The notes under the pieces were generated by a model. That model was not told the DNA's origin. It worked only from the letters and a program-made list of their open reading frames with translations, and made no database searches. A stretch of DNA of 64,000 nucleotides. It comes from Pseudomonas bubulae. GTDB lineage: Bacteria; Pseudomonadota; Gammaproteobacteria; Pseudomonadales; Pseudomonadaceae. Of the stretch, positions 40,750-48,989 are shown piece after piece. A program made the translations under genes and the position numbers. Within the stretch, counting starts at the first letter, position 1. Each line of letters opens with the position of its first letter. Where the stretch lies: positions 434,001 to 498,000 of the forward strand of contig NZ_UYJA01000003.1 in assembly GCF_900618535.1 (NCBI RefSeq), written 5' to 3'.

Positions 40750-40980
40750 TCAAAAGACCCAGCGTTCACCCGCAGGTGCCTGGTCGGCGACGGGCTGGTT
40801 GGCAGCCAGACGAGGTGTCACGCGGCTGGTCTCTTTCATCACCGCAACCTGTGGCCGCGGTTTGTTGAAGGTAGCCGTCATTTCAACAGGCTGCTCGGCC
40901 GAAACGGGCTCGGGCAGAAAATGAAAAACCAGCAATACGGCCAGCGCGAGGGTGTTTAACAGTAGTAGCGTGCTGTTCAT
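40750..40980 (-). CDS. Small membrane-anchored protein (76 aa)
   Basis: From ATG 40980 the product begins MNSTLLLLNTLALAVLLVFH, one N-terminal hydrophobic span or uncleaved signal, followed by a soluble tail rich in Pro, Glu and Val. An upstream ATG at 41001 is in frame (seven more residues). It is followed 28 bases later by the 58-residue membrane gene, so the two may form a transcription unit. The function is unknown. Confidence 0.6.
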   Translation of the reverse strand: MNSTLLLLNTLALAVLLVFHFLPEPVSAEQPVEMTATFNKPRPQVAVMKETSRVTPRLAANQPVADQAPAGERWVF

Positions 40981-41001
40981 GGCGGTCATCTCTGAGAGCA
41001 T

Positions 41002-41304
41002 GGACGGGATACTGTTAATAGAGCAGTCTTCGTGCCAACTGTAACAAGGCTAAAAAACCTTATAAAACAGCGAGTTGAGCCGTATATTCAAGAGTGTTTA
41101 ATTGCATTTTGCAATGATGGCTTTTTGATGTAGTGCAAATTGCACGATGGTCGCCTGAGCCTTGCCTGTGCTGTGCAGTCGATCGCAACCTCGTACCGCT
41201 CATCGGAGGCAAAAAAATCTATTTAGGCCGCTGTCTTACAGTTAAAAAGACCACTCACGACATGACAAACCCAGGCATGCCCGTTACCATGCACGCCGTT
41301 ATTT
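41002..41304. promoter_or_regulatory. Intergenic region with two TGCAA palindromes
   Basis: ATTGCA-TTT-TGCAAT (41101-41115) and GTGCAA-A-TTGCAC (41133-41145) are perfect palindromes sharing the half TTGCA; their centres are 31 bases apart. They look like paired operators of one regulator, identity unknown, between the small membrane gene and tRNA-Arg. No gene is seen. Confidence 0.45.
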
Positions 41305-41381
41305 GTCTCAGTAGCTCAATTGGATAGAGCATCCCCCTCCTAAGGGGAAGGTTGCAGGTTCGAACCCCGCCTGGGACACCA
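41305..41381 (+). tRNA. tRNA-Arg(CCT)
   Basis: A 77-base cloverleaf: acceptor GTCTCAG with CTGGGAC, anticodon loop CTCCTAA (anticodon CCT), T loop GTTCGAACC, CCA encoded. It reads the rare AGG codon. Confidence 0.96.
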
Positions 41382-41389
41382 GATACGCA

Positions 41390-41425
41390 AAGGCCCCGCA
41401 CTGTTGAACAGGCGGGGCCTTTTTT
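41390..41425 (+). terminator. Terminator of tRNA-Arg(CCT)
   Basis: AAGGCCCCGC (41390-41399) and GCGGGGCCTT (41412-41421) form a 10-bp stem followed by T residues. It also lies just beyond the end of the converging sugar-acid operon. Confidence 0.93.
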
Positions 41426-41444
41426 GTGGCTTTCAATCAGCCAG

Positions 41445-42632
41445 TCAGGCCTGGCCGAGCAGCCCGCGGCCCGCCAGGTTCTTCATCAGTGCACTGACCC
41501 CGAACGCCCATTGTGGCGCCTGGTCGCTGCCGGTCACGCGGTTGTGCAACGCTCCCAGTGTCGGTGACGAGATGCTTACAACATCATCGGCCTTATGGGT
41601 AAACCCCTGGCCCGGCTGGTCGCGGTCTTCGGTAGGAGCGAACAGGGTACCCAGGAACAGGACAAAACCGTCCGGGTACTGGTGGTTGGCGTTGAGCGTC
41701 TGTTCGGCCAGGTCCGCCGGATCGCGGCTGATCTGGTTCATTGAGCTTTTACCGTTCAGCACGTAGCCATCGACACCTTCAACACGCAAGGTCACTTCAC
41801 AATGGCGCACGTCGTCGAGGTTGAAGTGTTCGTCAAACAGGCGAATAAAGGGCCCCAGTGCACAGGAGGCGTTGTTGTCCTTGGCCTTGCTCAGCAGTAA
41901 CGCGCTGCGACCTTCGAAGTCGCGCAGGTTGACGTCGTTGCCCAGGGTCGCGCCGTGGATTCGGCCCTGGCTGTCTACCGCCAGCACCACTTCCGGCTCC
42001 GGGTTGTTCCAGCTTGAACCGGGGTGGATACCAATGGCGCTGCCGCTGCCCACAGCAGCGAGGATCGGTGCCTTGGTGAAAATTTCGGCGTCGGGGCCGA
42101 TGCCCACTTCCAGGTACTGCGACCACATGTTCTGTTCGATCAGCACTTGTTTGAGGCGCATGGCTTCTGGCGAGCCGGGGCGCAGGTCGCGCAGGTTATT
42201 ACCAATCACTTCGTGCACCAGGGCACGAACCTCTTCGGCACGGAGGGCATCGCCTCCGGCTTTTTCCTCGATCACCCGTTCGATCATGCTGGCAGCAAAG
42301 GTGACACCCGCCGCCTTGATCACTTGCAGATCTGCCGGGGCCAGCAGGTAGGGTTTGGCCATGTCGCGCTGCTCGCCGCTGTTGGCCAGCAAGGCCTGGA
42401 TCGTGCCCAATACGGTGCCGCGGATTTCACGCACGGCATGCAGCGGGTTGTCGCTATCGAGCAGCAGGCTCAGGGTGGGGAAGTGGGCCGTGCAATCAAT
42501 TACTTCACCGTCACGAATCACCACCACGGCCGGGCCGCCACGTTCGCCGGGCAACCACACGCGACCGACCAGGGTGGCGCGCTGCCAGTCATCGGGCAGG
42601 GTGTTTTCTATGGTCAATTGCAGCGTTTGCAT
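41445..42632 (-). CDS. XylX-like FAH-superfamily protein (2-keto-3-deoxy-pentonate dehydratase type)
   Basis: At 395 residues it is longer than the common FAH hydrolases and resembles Caulobacter XylX. It has DWQRATLVGRVWLPGERGGP, the metal-binding EPEVVLAVDSQG (Glu-x-Glu) and NDVNLRDFEGRSALLLSKAK, and the end FGVSALMKNLAGRGLL. XylX dehydrates 2-keto-3-deoxy-D-xylonate to alpha-ketoglutarate semialdehyde. It is the last gene of operon A, after a REP and the XylD-like dehydratase. No semialdehyde dehydrogenase is in the window, so the exact substrate is inferred. RBS AAGGA precedes the ATG. Confidence 0.8.
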   Translation of the reverse strand: MQTLQLTIENTLPDDWQRATLVGRVWLPGERGGPAVVVIRDGEVIDCTAHFPTLSLLLDSDNPLHAVREIRGTVLGTIQALLANSGEQRDMAKPYLLAPADLQVIKAAGVTFAASMIERVIEEKAGGDALRAEEVRALVHEVIGNNLRDLRPGSPEAMRLKQVLIEQNMWSQYLEVGIGPDAEIFTKAPILAAVGSGSAIGIHPGSSWNNPEPEVVLAVDSQGRIHGATLGNDVNLRDFEGRSALLLSKAKDNNASCALGPFIRLFDEHFNLDDVRHCEVTLRVEGVDGYVLNGKSSMNQISRDPADLAEQTLNANHQYPDGFVLFLGTLFAPTEDRDQPGQGFTHKADDVVSISSPTLGALHNRVTGSDQAPQWAFGVSALMKNLAGRGLLGQA

Positions 42633-42659
42633 ATACGTGATCCTTGAAAAGAGTGCTTG

Positions 42660-42746
42660 GTGGGAGCGAGCTTGGTCGCGATCAAGTCACCACGGGTTGG
42701 CTGACCATCTGCAGTGTCTGCTTCGCGAGCAGGCTCGCTCCCACAA
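42660..42746. repeat. REPIN between the dehydratase and XylX-like genes
   Basis: The left arm GTGGGAGCGAGCTTGGTCGC carries a substitution; the right arm GCGAGCAGGCTCGCTCCCAC is intact. Confidence 0.85.
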
Positions 42747-42764
42747 GTCATGTGTTTGTCGTGT

Positions 42765-44549
42765 CTAGTGGGAGTGACGGGGCGGGCCGTTTTCCGGGAT
42801 CACGCGCCAGTACAGGGTGGCCGGTTCGAGGCAGCCGCCGGTGGAGAGCTGGCCGACCAGTTGGCGGTAGAGTTCCTGCCACGGAGTTTGTGACGGGGCC
42901 AGCGGTGGCAGCGGTTCCTGGCGGCGTTCGTTGAGCACGCTTTCGTCCACCAGCAGGTTGACGCTGCGCGCGTTGAGGTCGACGCGCAGGCGATCGCCGG
43001 TGCGCAGTAACGACAGACCGCCACCCACCGCAGATTCCGGGGACATGTTGAGAATTGACGGGCTGGCCGAGGTGCCGCTTTGGCGGCCATCACCCATGCA
43101 GGGCAGGGAGTCGATCCCGGCCTTGATCAGGTTGGAAGGTGGCGCCATGTTCACGACCTCGCCGCTGCCGGGGAAGCCCACGGTGCCGCAGCCTCGAATC
43201 ACCAGAATGCAGCGCTCGTCGATGTCCAGCGAAGGGTCGTTGATCCGCGCCGTGTAGTCTTCCGGGCCCTCGAACACAATAGCCCGCGCTTCGAAGCTGT
43301 TGGGTTGCAACGGGTCGCTGAGGTAGGTCTTGCGAAATGCTTCGCCCACCACTGACATTTTCATGATGGCACTGTCGAAGAAGTTGCCGCTGAGTACGAT
43401 AAAACCGGCTCGGTGCATCAGCGGGTCTTCGTAGGAACGGATCACGTCACGGTCGCCGGTGACGCAGTCGGCAACCACTTCACCCATGCTGCGGCCACTG
43501 ACCGTGAGGCAGTCGCGGTGCAGGCGGCCGACCTTGTCCAGTTCATGCATCACCGCCGGTACACCGCCTGCGCGGTGGAAACTTTCACCCAGGTACTCGC
43601 CGGCGGGCATGCAGTTGACCAGCAAGGGCACGTCTTCGCCGACGCGCTGCCAGTCTTCCAGTGACAGCTCGATACCGCTGTGGCGGGCGATGGCAATCAG
43701 GTGCGGCGGGCAGTTGGTGGATGCGCCCAGCGCCGAGGCCACGGCAATGGCGTTTTCGAAGGCCGCGTGGGTCATGATCTGGGAGGGGCGTACGTCTTCG
43801 CGCACCAGGTCGACGATGCGCATCCCGGTGGCATAGGCCATTTGCCCGCGCTCGCGGTACGGTGCCGGGATGCTCGCGCAGCCGGGCAGGGACATACCCA
43901 GTGCCTCGGCCAGGGCGTTCATCGACAGCGCAGTGCCCATGGTGTTGCAGTGACCCACCGACGGCGATGATGCGGTGGTCAGGGTCATAAAACCTTCGTA
44001 ATCGATTTCGCCGGCGCTGAGCAGATTGCGCGCATGCCACAGTACGGTGCCCGAACCAATGCGCTGGCCTTTGTGCCAGCCGTCGAGCATCGGCCCGCCG
44101 GACAGCACGATGGAAGGCAGGTCGGTGGTGGCCGCTGCCATCAGGCAGGCCGGGGTGGTTTTGTCGCAACCGGTGGTCAGCACTACGCCGTCCAGCGGGT
44201 AACCATGCAGCACCTCGACCAGGCCCAGGTAGGCGAGGTTGCGGTCGAGGGCCGCGGTGGGGCGGCGCGACTGTTCGGCAATCGGGTGTACCGGAAACTC
44301 CATCGGGATGCCACCTGCATCGCGAATGCCGTCCTTGACCCGCTTGGCCAGTTCGATGTGATGGCGGTTGCAGGGTGTCAGGTCGCTGCCGGTCTGGGCG
44401 ATGCCGATAATCGGCCGCCCCGATTGCAGTTCGGCGCGGGTCAGGCCCTGGTTCATGTAGCGTTCCACATACAGTGCGGTCAGGTCGGCGTGGCTTGGGT
44501 CGTCGAACCACAGCTGGCTGCGCAGGCGGCGTGGGGTTGAATCGGTCAT
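42765..44549 (-). CDS. IlvD/Edd-family aldonic-acid dehydratase (XylD-like)
   Basis: The 594-residue Fe-S dehydratase removes water from a sugar acid to give a 2-keto-3-deoxy acid. Cluster cysteines are seen in LTPCNRHH, TTGCDKTTPA and GHCNTMGTA. PRRLRSQLWFDDPSHADLTA at the N terminus and the short C-terminal PRHSH resemble XylD D-xylonate dehydratase more than IlvD itself. GRQSGTSASPSILNMSPE is the family's substrate loop. Substrate could be xylonate, arabonate or a related acid. It has GGAG before the ATG and precedes the XylX-like gene. Confidence 0.88.
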   Translation of the reverse strand: MTDSTPRRLRSQLWFDDPSHADLTALYVERYMNQGLTRAELQSGRPIIGIAQTGSDLTPCNRHHIELAKRVKDGIRDAGGIPMEFPVHPIAEQSRRPTAALDRNLAYLGLVEVLHGYPLDGVVLTTGCDKTTPACLMAAATTDLPSIVLSGGPMLDGWHKGQRIGSGTVLWHARNLLSAGEIDYEGFMTLTTASSPSVGHCNTMGTALSMNALAEALGMSLPGCASIPAPYRERGQMAYATGMRIVDLVREDVRPSQIMTHAAFENAIAVASALGASTNCPPHLIAIARHSGIELSLEDWQRVGEDVPLLVNCMPAGEYLGESFHRAGGVPAVMHELDKVGRLHRDCLTVSGRSMGEVVADCVTGDRDVIRSYEDPLMHRAGFIVLSGNFFDSAIMKMSVVGEAFRKTYLSDPLQPNSFEARAIVFEGPEDYTARINDPSLDIDERCILVIRGCGTVGFPGSGEVVNMAPPSNLIKAGIDSLPCMGDGRQSGTSASPSILNMSPESAVGGGLSLLRTGDRLRVDLNARSVNLLVDESVLNERRQEPLPPLAPSQTPWQELYRQLVGQLSTGGCLEPATLYWRVIPENGPPRHSH

Positions 44550-44570
44550 GGCAGGCTCCGGCTGATTATT

Positions 44571-45455
44571 TTATTCAGGCAATGGGTTGTTGCGGCGCAA
44601 CTGGCGGATCAGTCCGGCGTGGTCGAGTTCGCCGTCACCGGCCTCGACCATGGCGGCAAACAGGCTGTCTACCAGGCTGCCGACGGGCAGGTCCAGGCCC
44701 AGCTTCTGCGCCTGGGCGAGGGCGGTGCGGGTGTCCTTGAGCTGCCATTTGGCCGGGCCACCGGGAGTGAAATCGTTGTTCAGCATGCGTTGGCCGTGCT
44801 GGCGCCAGATCGGCGAGTCGACAAAACCGCCCATCAGCGCCTCGTGGACTTTCGCCGGGTCGGCGCCACCGCGCTCGGCCAGCAGCAGGCCTTCGGCGAC
44901 GGTGGCGATGGTGCTGGCGACGATCAACTGGTTGACCAGCTTGGACAACTCGCCGGTGCCCGCCGGGCCGACATGCACCGGGCGGCCCATGGCGGCCAGT
45001 ACTTCGCGGCCCTGCTCAAAGGCGGCCACTTCGCCGCCAACCATGATTGCCAGGCTGGCTTCCCGCGCCCCGCGCTCGCCCCCCGACACCGGGGCGTCGA
45101 GGTAACGCAGGCGGCGTTCGGCACATAACCGCGCCTGTTCAACGGCGGTGTCGACCGGGATCGAACTCATCACGATCACCAGCGCCCCCGGTGCCAGTGC
45201 CAGGGCGGCACCGTTTTCACCAAACAGCACCTCGTCACAGGTTGGGCCATCGCTGAGCATGCAGATCAGCACCTGAGCACCGTCTGCCGCGCCTGCCGGG
45301 GTCGGCGCAACCGCCGCCCCCAGTGTTGCCAGCGCCTGCAACTTGCCCGGGGAGCGGTTCCAGGCCCGCACCGGGAAGCCGGCGTGCAGCAGGTTGCGGG
45401 CCATGGGCAGGCCCATGATCCCGGTACCGATAAAGGCTACGCTTGGCAGGTTCAT
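44571..45455 (-). CDS. GarR-like NAD(P)-dependent 2-hydroxyacid reductase
   Basis: The 294-residue beta-hydroxyacid dehydrogenase has the nucleotide motif GTGIMGLPMARNL, the substrate motif DAPVSGGERGAREASL, and the catalytic lysine region GTGELSKLVNQLIV. Relatives include tartronate semialdehyde reductase, L-threonate dehydrogenase and 3-hydroxyisobutyrate dehydrogenase; which one it matches is not decidable here. Its start overlaps the MFS stop (ATGA), showing coupling in operon A. Confidence 0.87.
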   Translation of the reverse strand: MNLPSVAFIGTGIMGLPMARNLLHAGFPVRAWNRSPGKLQALATLGAAVAPTPAGAADGAQVLICMLSDGPTCDEVLFGENGAALALAPGALVIVMSSIPVDTAVEQARLCAERRLRYLDAPVSGGERGAREASLAIMVGGEVAAFEQGREVLAAMGRPVHVGPAGTGELSKLVNQLIVASTIATVAEGLLLAERGGADPAKVHEALMGGFVDSPIWRQHGQRMLNNDFTPGGPAKWQLKDTRTALAQAQKLGLDLPVGSLVDSLFAAMVEAGDGELDHAGLIRQLRRNNPLPE

Positions 45456-46819
45456 GCTTTTCCTCCAGTGGCAGGGGCCAGTGCGGCGCCAATTTGCGAT
45501 TCTTTATTGCGCGGCATCAGCACCATGCCCAGGCCACCCAGGCCAACCAGTGCGGCGATCACCAGAAACCCCGGGGTGTAGCTGCCGGTCACGGTGAACA
45601 GGTACCCGGTCAGGTAAGGGCCGATAAAACCGCTGAGGTTGCCGATGGAGTTGATCAGGCCAATGCCCACGGCCGCGCCGACACCGGTCAGCACTTGCCC
45701 GGGGACTGCCCAGAACACGTTGATCGCGCTGTACACGCCCATCGCCAGCAGAATGAAACCGATGACAATGATCCACGGCTGGTTGAGCCACAGCGCCACG
45801 GCAATCGACACTGCCGCGAGCATGGCGGCACCGCCGGCATGCCAGTGACGTTCTTGCAGGCGGTCAGAGCGCCGGCTCCACCAGATCATCGCCACAGCAG
45901 CAACGGCATAGGGAATGGCGGTGATCAGGCCGTTCTGCATCAGGCCGATTTCCAGGCCGAAGGTACCGCGGAACGATGCCAGAACCGTTGGCATGAAGAA
46001 GTTCATCGCGTTGGAGCCCGAGGTGATGCCGAAATACACCAGTGCCAGCAGCCATACCTGGCGGTTGCACAGGGCCTTGCGGATCATCTGGCCCTTGGAC
46101 GGTTGTACTCCCACCACCAGCGGTTTGTTGCGCTCTTCCTGGGCCAGGGTGTTGATCAGCCAGGTGCGCTGTTTGTCGGTCAGCCAGTGGGCATCGGCCG
46201 GGTGGTCGGTGAGGTAGAAGTAGCACACCACACCGAGGATCACCGCCGGTACGGCTTCGACGATATACATCAGGCGCCAGCCGACAAAGCCCCAGGCATC
46301 GCCCATCTCCATCAGGCCCACCGACAGCGGTGCGCCGATGATTTGCGCGATGGGTACGCCCAGATAAAACGAGGCGATCATGCGTGCGCGATAGCGGCTC
46401 GGGAACCACAGCGACAGCAGATAGATCACGCCAGGGAAGAACCCGGCTTCGGCAATACCCAGCAGCACGCGCAGGGAAATGAAGTGGATGGGTGTCTGCA
46501 GGAAGCCCATGGCGCCGGCGATGATGCCCCAGGTCACCATGATCCGCGCGATCCATACACGGGCGCCGTAGCGGTGCAGCAAAATGTTGCTCGGCACTTC
46601 GAACATGAAATAGCCGAGGAAGAAAATACCTGCGCCCAGGCCATAAATGGTCTGGCTGATGCCGATATCTTCGTTCATGCGCAGTGCGGCGAAACCGACG
46701 TTGTTGCGGTCCAGAAAGGCGACCACAAACAGCAGTACAAGAAAAGGAATCATGCGCCTGGTCACGCGCTTGATTGTCTGTTGTTCGATGTCCGAGACAT
46801 CGGTGAGTGGAGTAGTCAT
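45452..46819 (-). CDS. MFS transporter, anion:cation symporter type
   Basis: The 455-residue carrier has 12 predicted spans and ACS-family marks: FLDRNNVGFAALRMNEDIGI in loop 1, VPSNILLHRYGARVWIARIM, and GIAEAGFFPGVIYLLSLWFP. Such carriers take up sugar acids, tartrate or phthalate by proton symport. Its place in operon A suggests it imports the pathway's acid substrate. GAGG precedes the ATG by nine bases. Confidence 0.88.
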   Translation of the reverse strand: MTTPLTDVSDIEQQTIKRVTRRMIPFLVLLFVVAFLDRNNVGFAALRMNEDIGISQTIYGLGAGIFFLGYFMFEVPSNILLHRYGARVWIARIMVTWGIIAGAMGFLQTPIHFISLRVLLGIAEAGFFPGVIYLLSLWFPSRYRARMIASFYLGVPIAQIIGAPLSVGLMEMGDAWGFVGWRLMYIVEAVPAVILGVVCYFYLTDHPADAHWLTDKQRTWLINTLAQEERNKPLVVGVQPSKGQMIRKALCNRQVWLLALVYFGITSGSNAMNFFMPTVLASFRGTFGLEIGLMQNGLITAIPYAVAAVAMIWWSRRSDRLQERHWHAGGAAMLAAVSIAVALWLNQPWIIVIGFILLAMGVYSAINVFWAVPGQVLTGVGAAVGIGLINSIGNLSGFIGPYLTGYLFTVTGSYTPGFLVIAALVGLGGLGMVLMPRNKESQIGAALAPATGGKA

Positions 46820-46890
46820 GTGGCACGACCTCAGTTTTTATTGTTGTGAGTAGCGTGAGCGTTGCAGCATTTGGGTGAGACAGGGCTTTT

Positions 46891-46978
46891 TGTGGGAGCG
46901 GGCTTGCTCGCGATGGGATCGCTGCGGGGCTTCAGTTGCACCGCGTCGCCTTGATCGCGAGCAAGCCCGCTCCCACAA
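46891..46978. repeat. REPIN between the DenD-like and MFS genes
   Basis: GTGGGAGCGGGCTTGCTCGC and GCGAGCAAGCCCGCTCCCAC are perfect inverted arms about 46 bases apart. Confidence 0.92.
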
Positions 46979-46990
46979 GGGGGTGGTGGG

Positions 46991-47965
46991 TTATTTGTCG
47001 GCCGTATCCTCGATATGTGCGCGCACGATGGCATCGAAGTCCGCGTCGGCGGTAAAGCCCAGGGCACGGGCGCGGGGGGCTTCTACCTTGCTCGGCCAGC
47101 TTTCGACGATACGCTGGATAGTCGCGTCGGGCTCCCAGCGAATCAGTTTGGCCACGTCATCACCGGCCACCCGTTGCAGCGCCGCGACCATGTCGGCCAC
47201 GGTGGTGGTCACGCCCGGCAGCGGGATAATGCGCTGGTTGCCCAGGGTTTCTGGCGACAGGGTCATGCCCAGCAGCATCGACTCAATAATGCGCCGCGGC
47301 GAGGTGAGGTAAACCTGGGTATCCGGGCGTACCGGGCATACGGCAGGCAGGCCCACCAGTGGCTCGCGGATGATCGAACTGAAGAAGGTCGAGGCCGCCT
47401 TGTTCGGCTTGCCGGGGCGTACAGCCACGGTTGGCAGGCGCAGCACCCGGCCGTCGACAAAGCCTTTGCGCGCATAGTCGGCGACCAGCAATTCGCCTAC
47501 GGCTTTTTGCATGCCGTAGGACGATTGCGGGGTAAGCACGGTGTTGTCATCGACTACTGGCGGCAGGGCGCCGCCGAATACTGCAAAACCGCTGGCGTAG
47601 ACGAAGCGCGGCGCGTTGCCTTGCTTGCGCAGGGTTTCGAGCAGCAGCATCAGGCCGTGCAGGTTGACCTGCATGCCCAGGTCGAAATCCGCTTCGGCCG
47701 CCGAGCTGACCACGGCTGCCAGATGCCATACCAGATCCACGCCATCGGTGACGCGGGCGATGACATCGGGGTCGGCTATATCGCCGGTCACCAGTTCGAT
47801 ACGCGGGTCGCTCGGCACATCTTCGCCGGCAAAGGCGTCGAACAACACGATGCGCTCAATGGTGCGAGGCGCCTGGCCTTCAAAGGTCAGGCTGTTCATG
47901 TCGAGCAGGCGCTGGGCCAGTTGTTTGCCGATAAAGCCGGTGCCGCCAGTAATCAGAATGCGCAT
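46991..47965 (-). CDS. NAD-dependent epimerase/dehydratase-family enzyme (DenD-like)
   Basis: The 324-residue extended SDR starts MRILITGGTGFIGKQLAQRL (NAD-binding G-x-x-G-x-x-G) and has a Tyr-x-x-x-Lys active site in SSYGMQKAVGELL. It resembles D-erythronate dehydrogenase DenD, which oxidises the C2 hydroxyl of a four-carbon sugar acid. It may oxidise or epimerise an aldose or acid of the operon A route. A true four-carbon acid pathway would need a DUF1537 kinase and an aldolase, which are absent. Confidence 0.78.
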   Translation of the reverse strand: MRILITGGTGFIGKQLAQRLLDMNSLTFEGQAPRTIERIVLFDAFAGEDVPSDPRIELVTGDIADPDVIARVTDGVDLVWHLAAVVSSAAEADFDLGMQVNLHGLMLLLETLRKQGNAPRFVYASGFAVFGGALPPVVDDNTVLTPQSSYGMQKAVGELLVADYARKGFVDGRVLRLPTVAVRPGKPNKAASTFFSSIIREPLVGLPAVCPVRPDTQVYLTSPRRIIESMLLGMTLSPETLGNQRIIPLPGVTTTVADMVAALQRVAGDDVAKLIRWEPDATIQRIVESWPSKVEAPRARALGFTADADFDAIVRAHIEDTADK

Positions 47966-48002
47966 GTGTAAAACCCTTTCTTATAGTTGTGTGAGCGTGA
48001 AG

Positions 48003-48851
48003 TCAGTCGGCCTGTACGGTGAGCTGGCGCTGTTCGCCAAGGCCGCTGATGCCCAGGTGCATGACCTGGCCTGCGCGCAGGTACACCGGGGTTGGCTTGA
48101 TCCCCAGGCCCACACCCGGCGGTGTGCCGGTGGAAATCACGTCGCCCGGTTGCAGCGACATGCAGCGGCTCAGGTAAGCAATCAGGGCCGGGATCTGAAA
48201 GACCATGGTGCGGGTGTTGCCGTTCTGGTAGCGCTGTCCGTCGACTTCAAGCCAAAGGTCGAGCTGGTGCGGGTCGCTGATCTCATCGCGGGTCACCAGC
48301 CATGGTCCGAGGGGGCCAAAGGTGTCAAAGCCCTTGCCCTTGTCCCAGGTGCCGCCACGTTCGATCTGCCATTCGCGCTCCGACACATCGTTGATCACGC
48401 AGTATCCGGCCACGTGCTCCAGGGCGTTATGTTCATCGATATTGCGTCCACCCTTGCCGATCACCACGCCCAGCTCGACTTCCCAGTCGGTTTTGGTCGA
48501 GTCGCGGGGGATTTCCACGTTGTCGTTGGGACCGCAGATGGCGCTGGTCCATTTGCTGAATACCACCGGTTCCGACGGCACCGCCAGGCCCGATTCGGCA
48601 GCGTGGTCGGCATAGTTCAGGCCGATGCAGATAAATTTGCCGACCTGGCCGACGCAGGCGCCGATACGTGGCGAACCGCTGACCAGCGGCAAACTGGCGG
48701 GGTCGATTTTGCTCAGTGTTTCCAGGCTTGCGGCTGACAGCGCAGCGCCTGCAACGTCGGTGATATGCGCCGACAAATCGCGGATATTGCCTTGGGCATC
48801 GAGCAGGCCGGGTTTTTCCTGACCTTTATCGCCGTAGCGCAGCAGTTTCAT
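48003..48851 (-). CDS. FAH-family 2,4-diketo-3-deoxy acid hydrolase (operon A copy)
   Basis: The 282-residue protein has CIGLNYADHAAESG, the metal-binding DWEVELGVVIG (Glu-x-Glu) and GDVISTGTPPGVGLG of FAH hydrolases. It is the same length as, and about four-fifths identical by eye to, the fucose-operon copy at 59595-60443. That implies carbon-carbon hydrolysis of a 2,4-diketo acid to pyruvate plus a small acid. ATG 48851 has AAAGGAG upstream. A REPIN separates it from the upstream SDR gene. Confidence 0.88.
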   Translation of the reverse strand: MKLLRYGDKGQEKPGLLDAQGNIRDLSAHITDVAGAALSAASLETLSKIDPASLPLVSGSPRIGACVGQVGKFICIGLNYADHAAESGLAVPSEPVVFSKWTSAICGPNDNVEIPRDSTKTDWEVELGVVIGKGGRNIDEHNALEHVAGYCVINDVSEREWQIERGGTWDKGKGFDTFGPLGPWLVTRDEISDPHQLDLWLEVDGQRYQNGNTRTMVFQIPALIAYLSRCMSLQPGDVISTGTPPGVGLGIKPTPVYLRAGQVMHLGISGLGEQRQLTVQAD

Positions 48852-48884
48852 AAAAGCTCCTTTGGTGCATGGAAATAAATCTAG

Positions 48885-48972
48885 TGTGGGAGCGAGCCTG
48901 CTCGCGAATGCATCAATGCGGTGCCACTTAAACACCGAGGTGCCTGCATCGCGAGCAGGCTCGCTCCCACAG
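48885..48972. repeat. REPIN between SDR and FAH genes of operon A
   Basis: GTGGGAGCGAGCCTGCTCGC and GCGAGCAGGCTCGCTCCCAC are perfect arms of the GAGC variant. Confidence 0.92.
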
Positions 48973-48989
48973 GGTTTCCCACAAAATGC

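Noticed and set aside
45443..46849. A 468-residue plus-strand open frame over the MFS gene
   Set aside because: It is His/Gln-rich, typical of the antisense of a membrane protein gene.
46991..47965. UDP-galactose 4-epimerase
   Set aside because: The fold is the same, but the gene is in a sugar-acid operon and reads more like the DenD branch.
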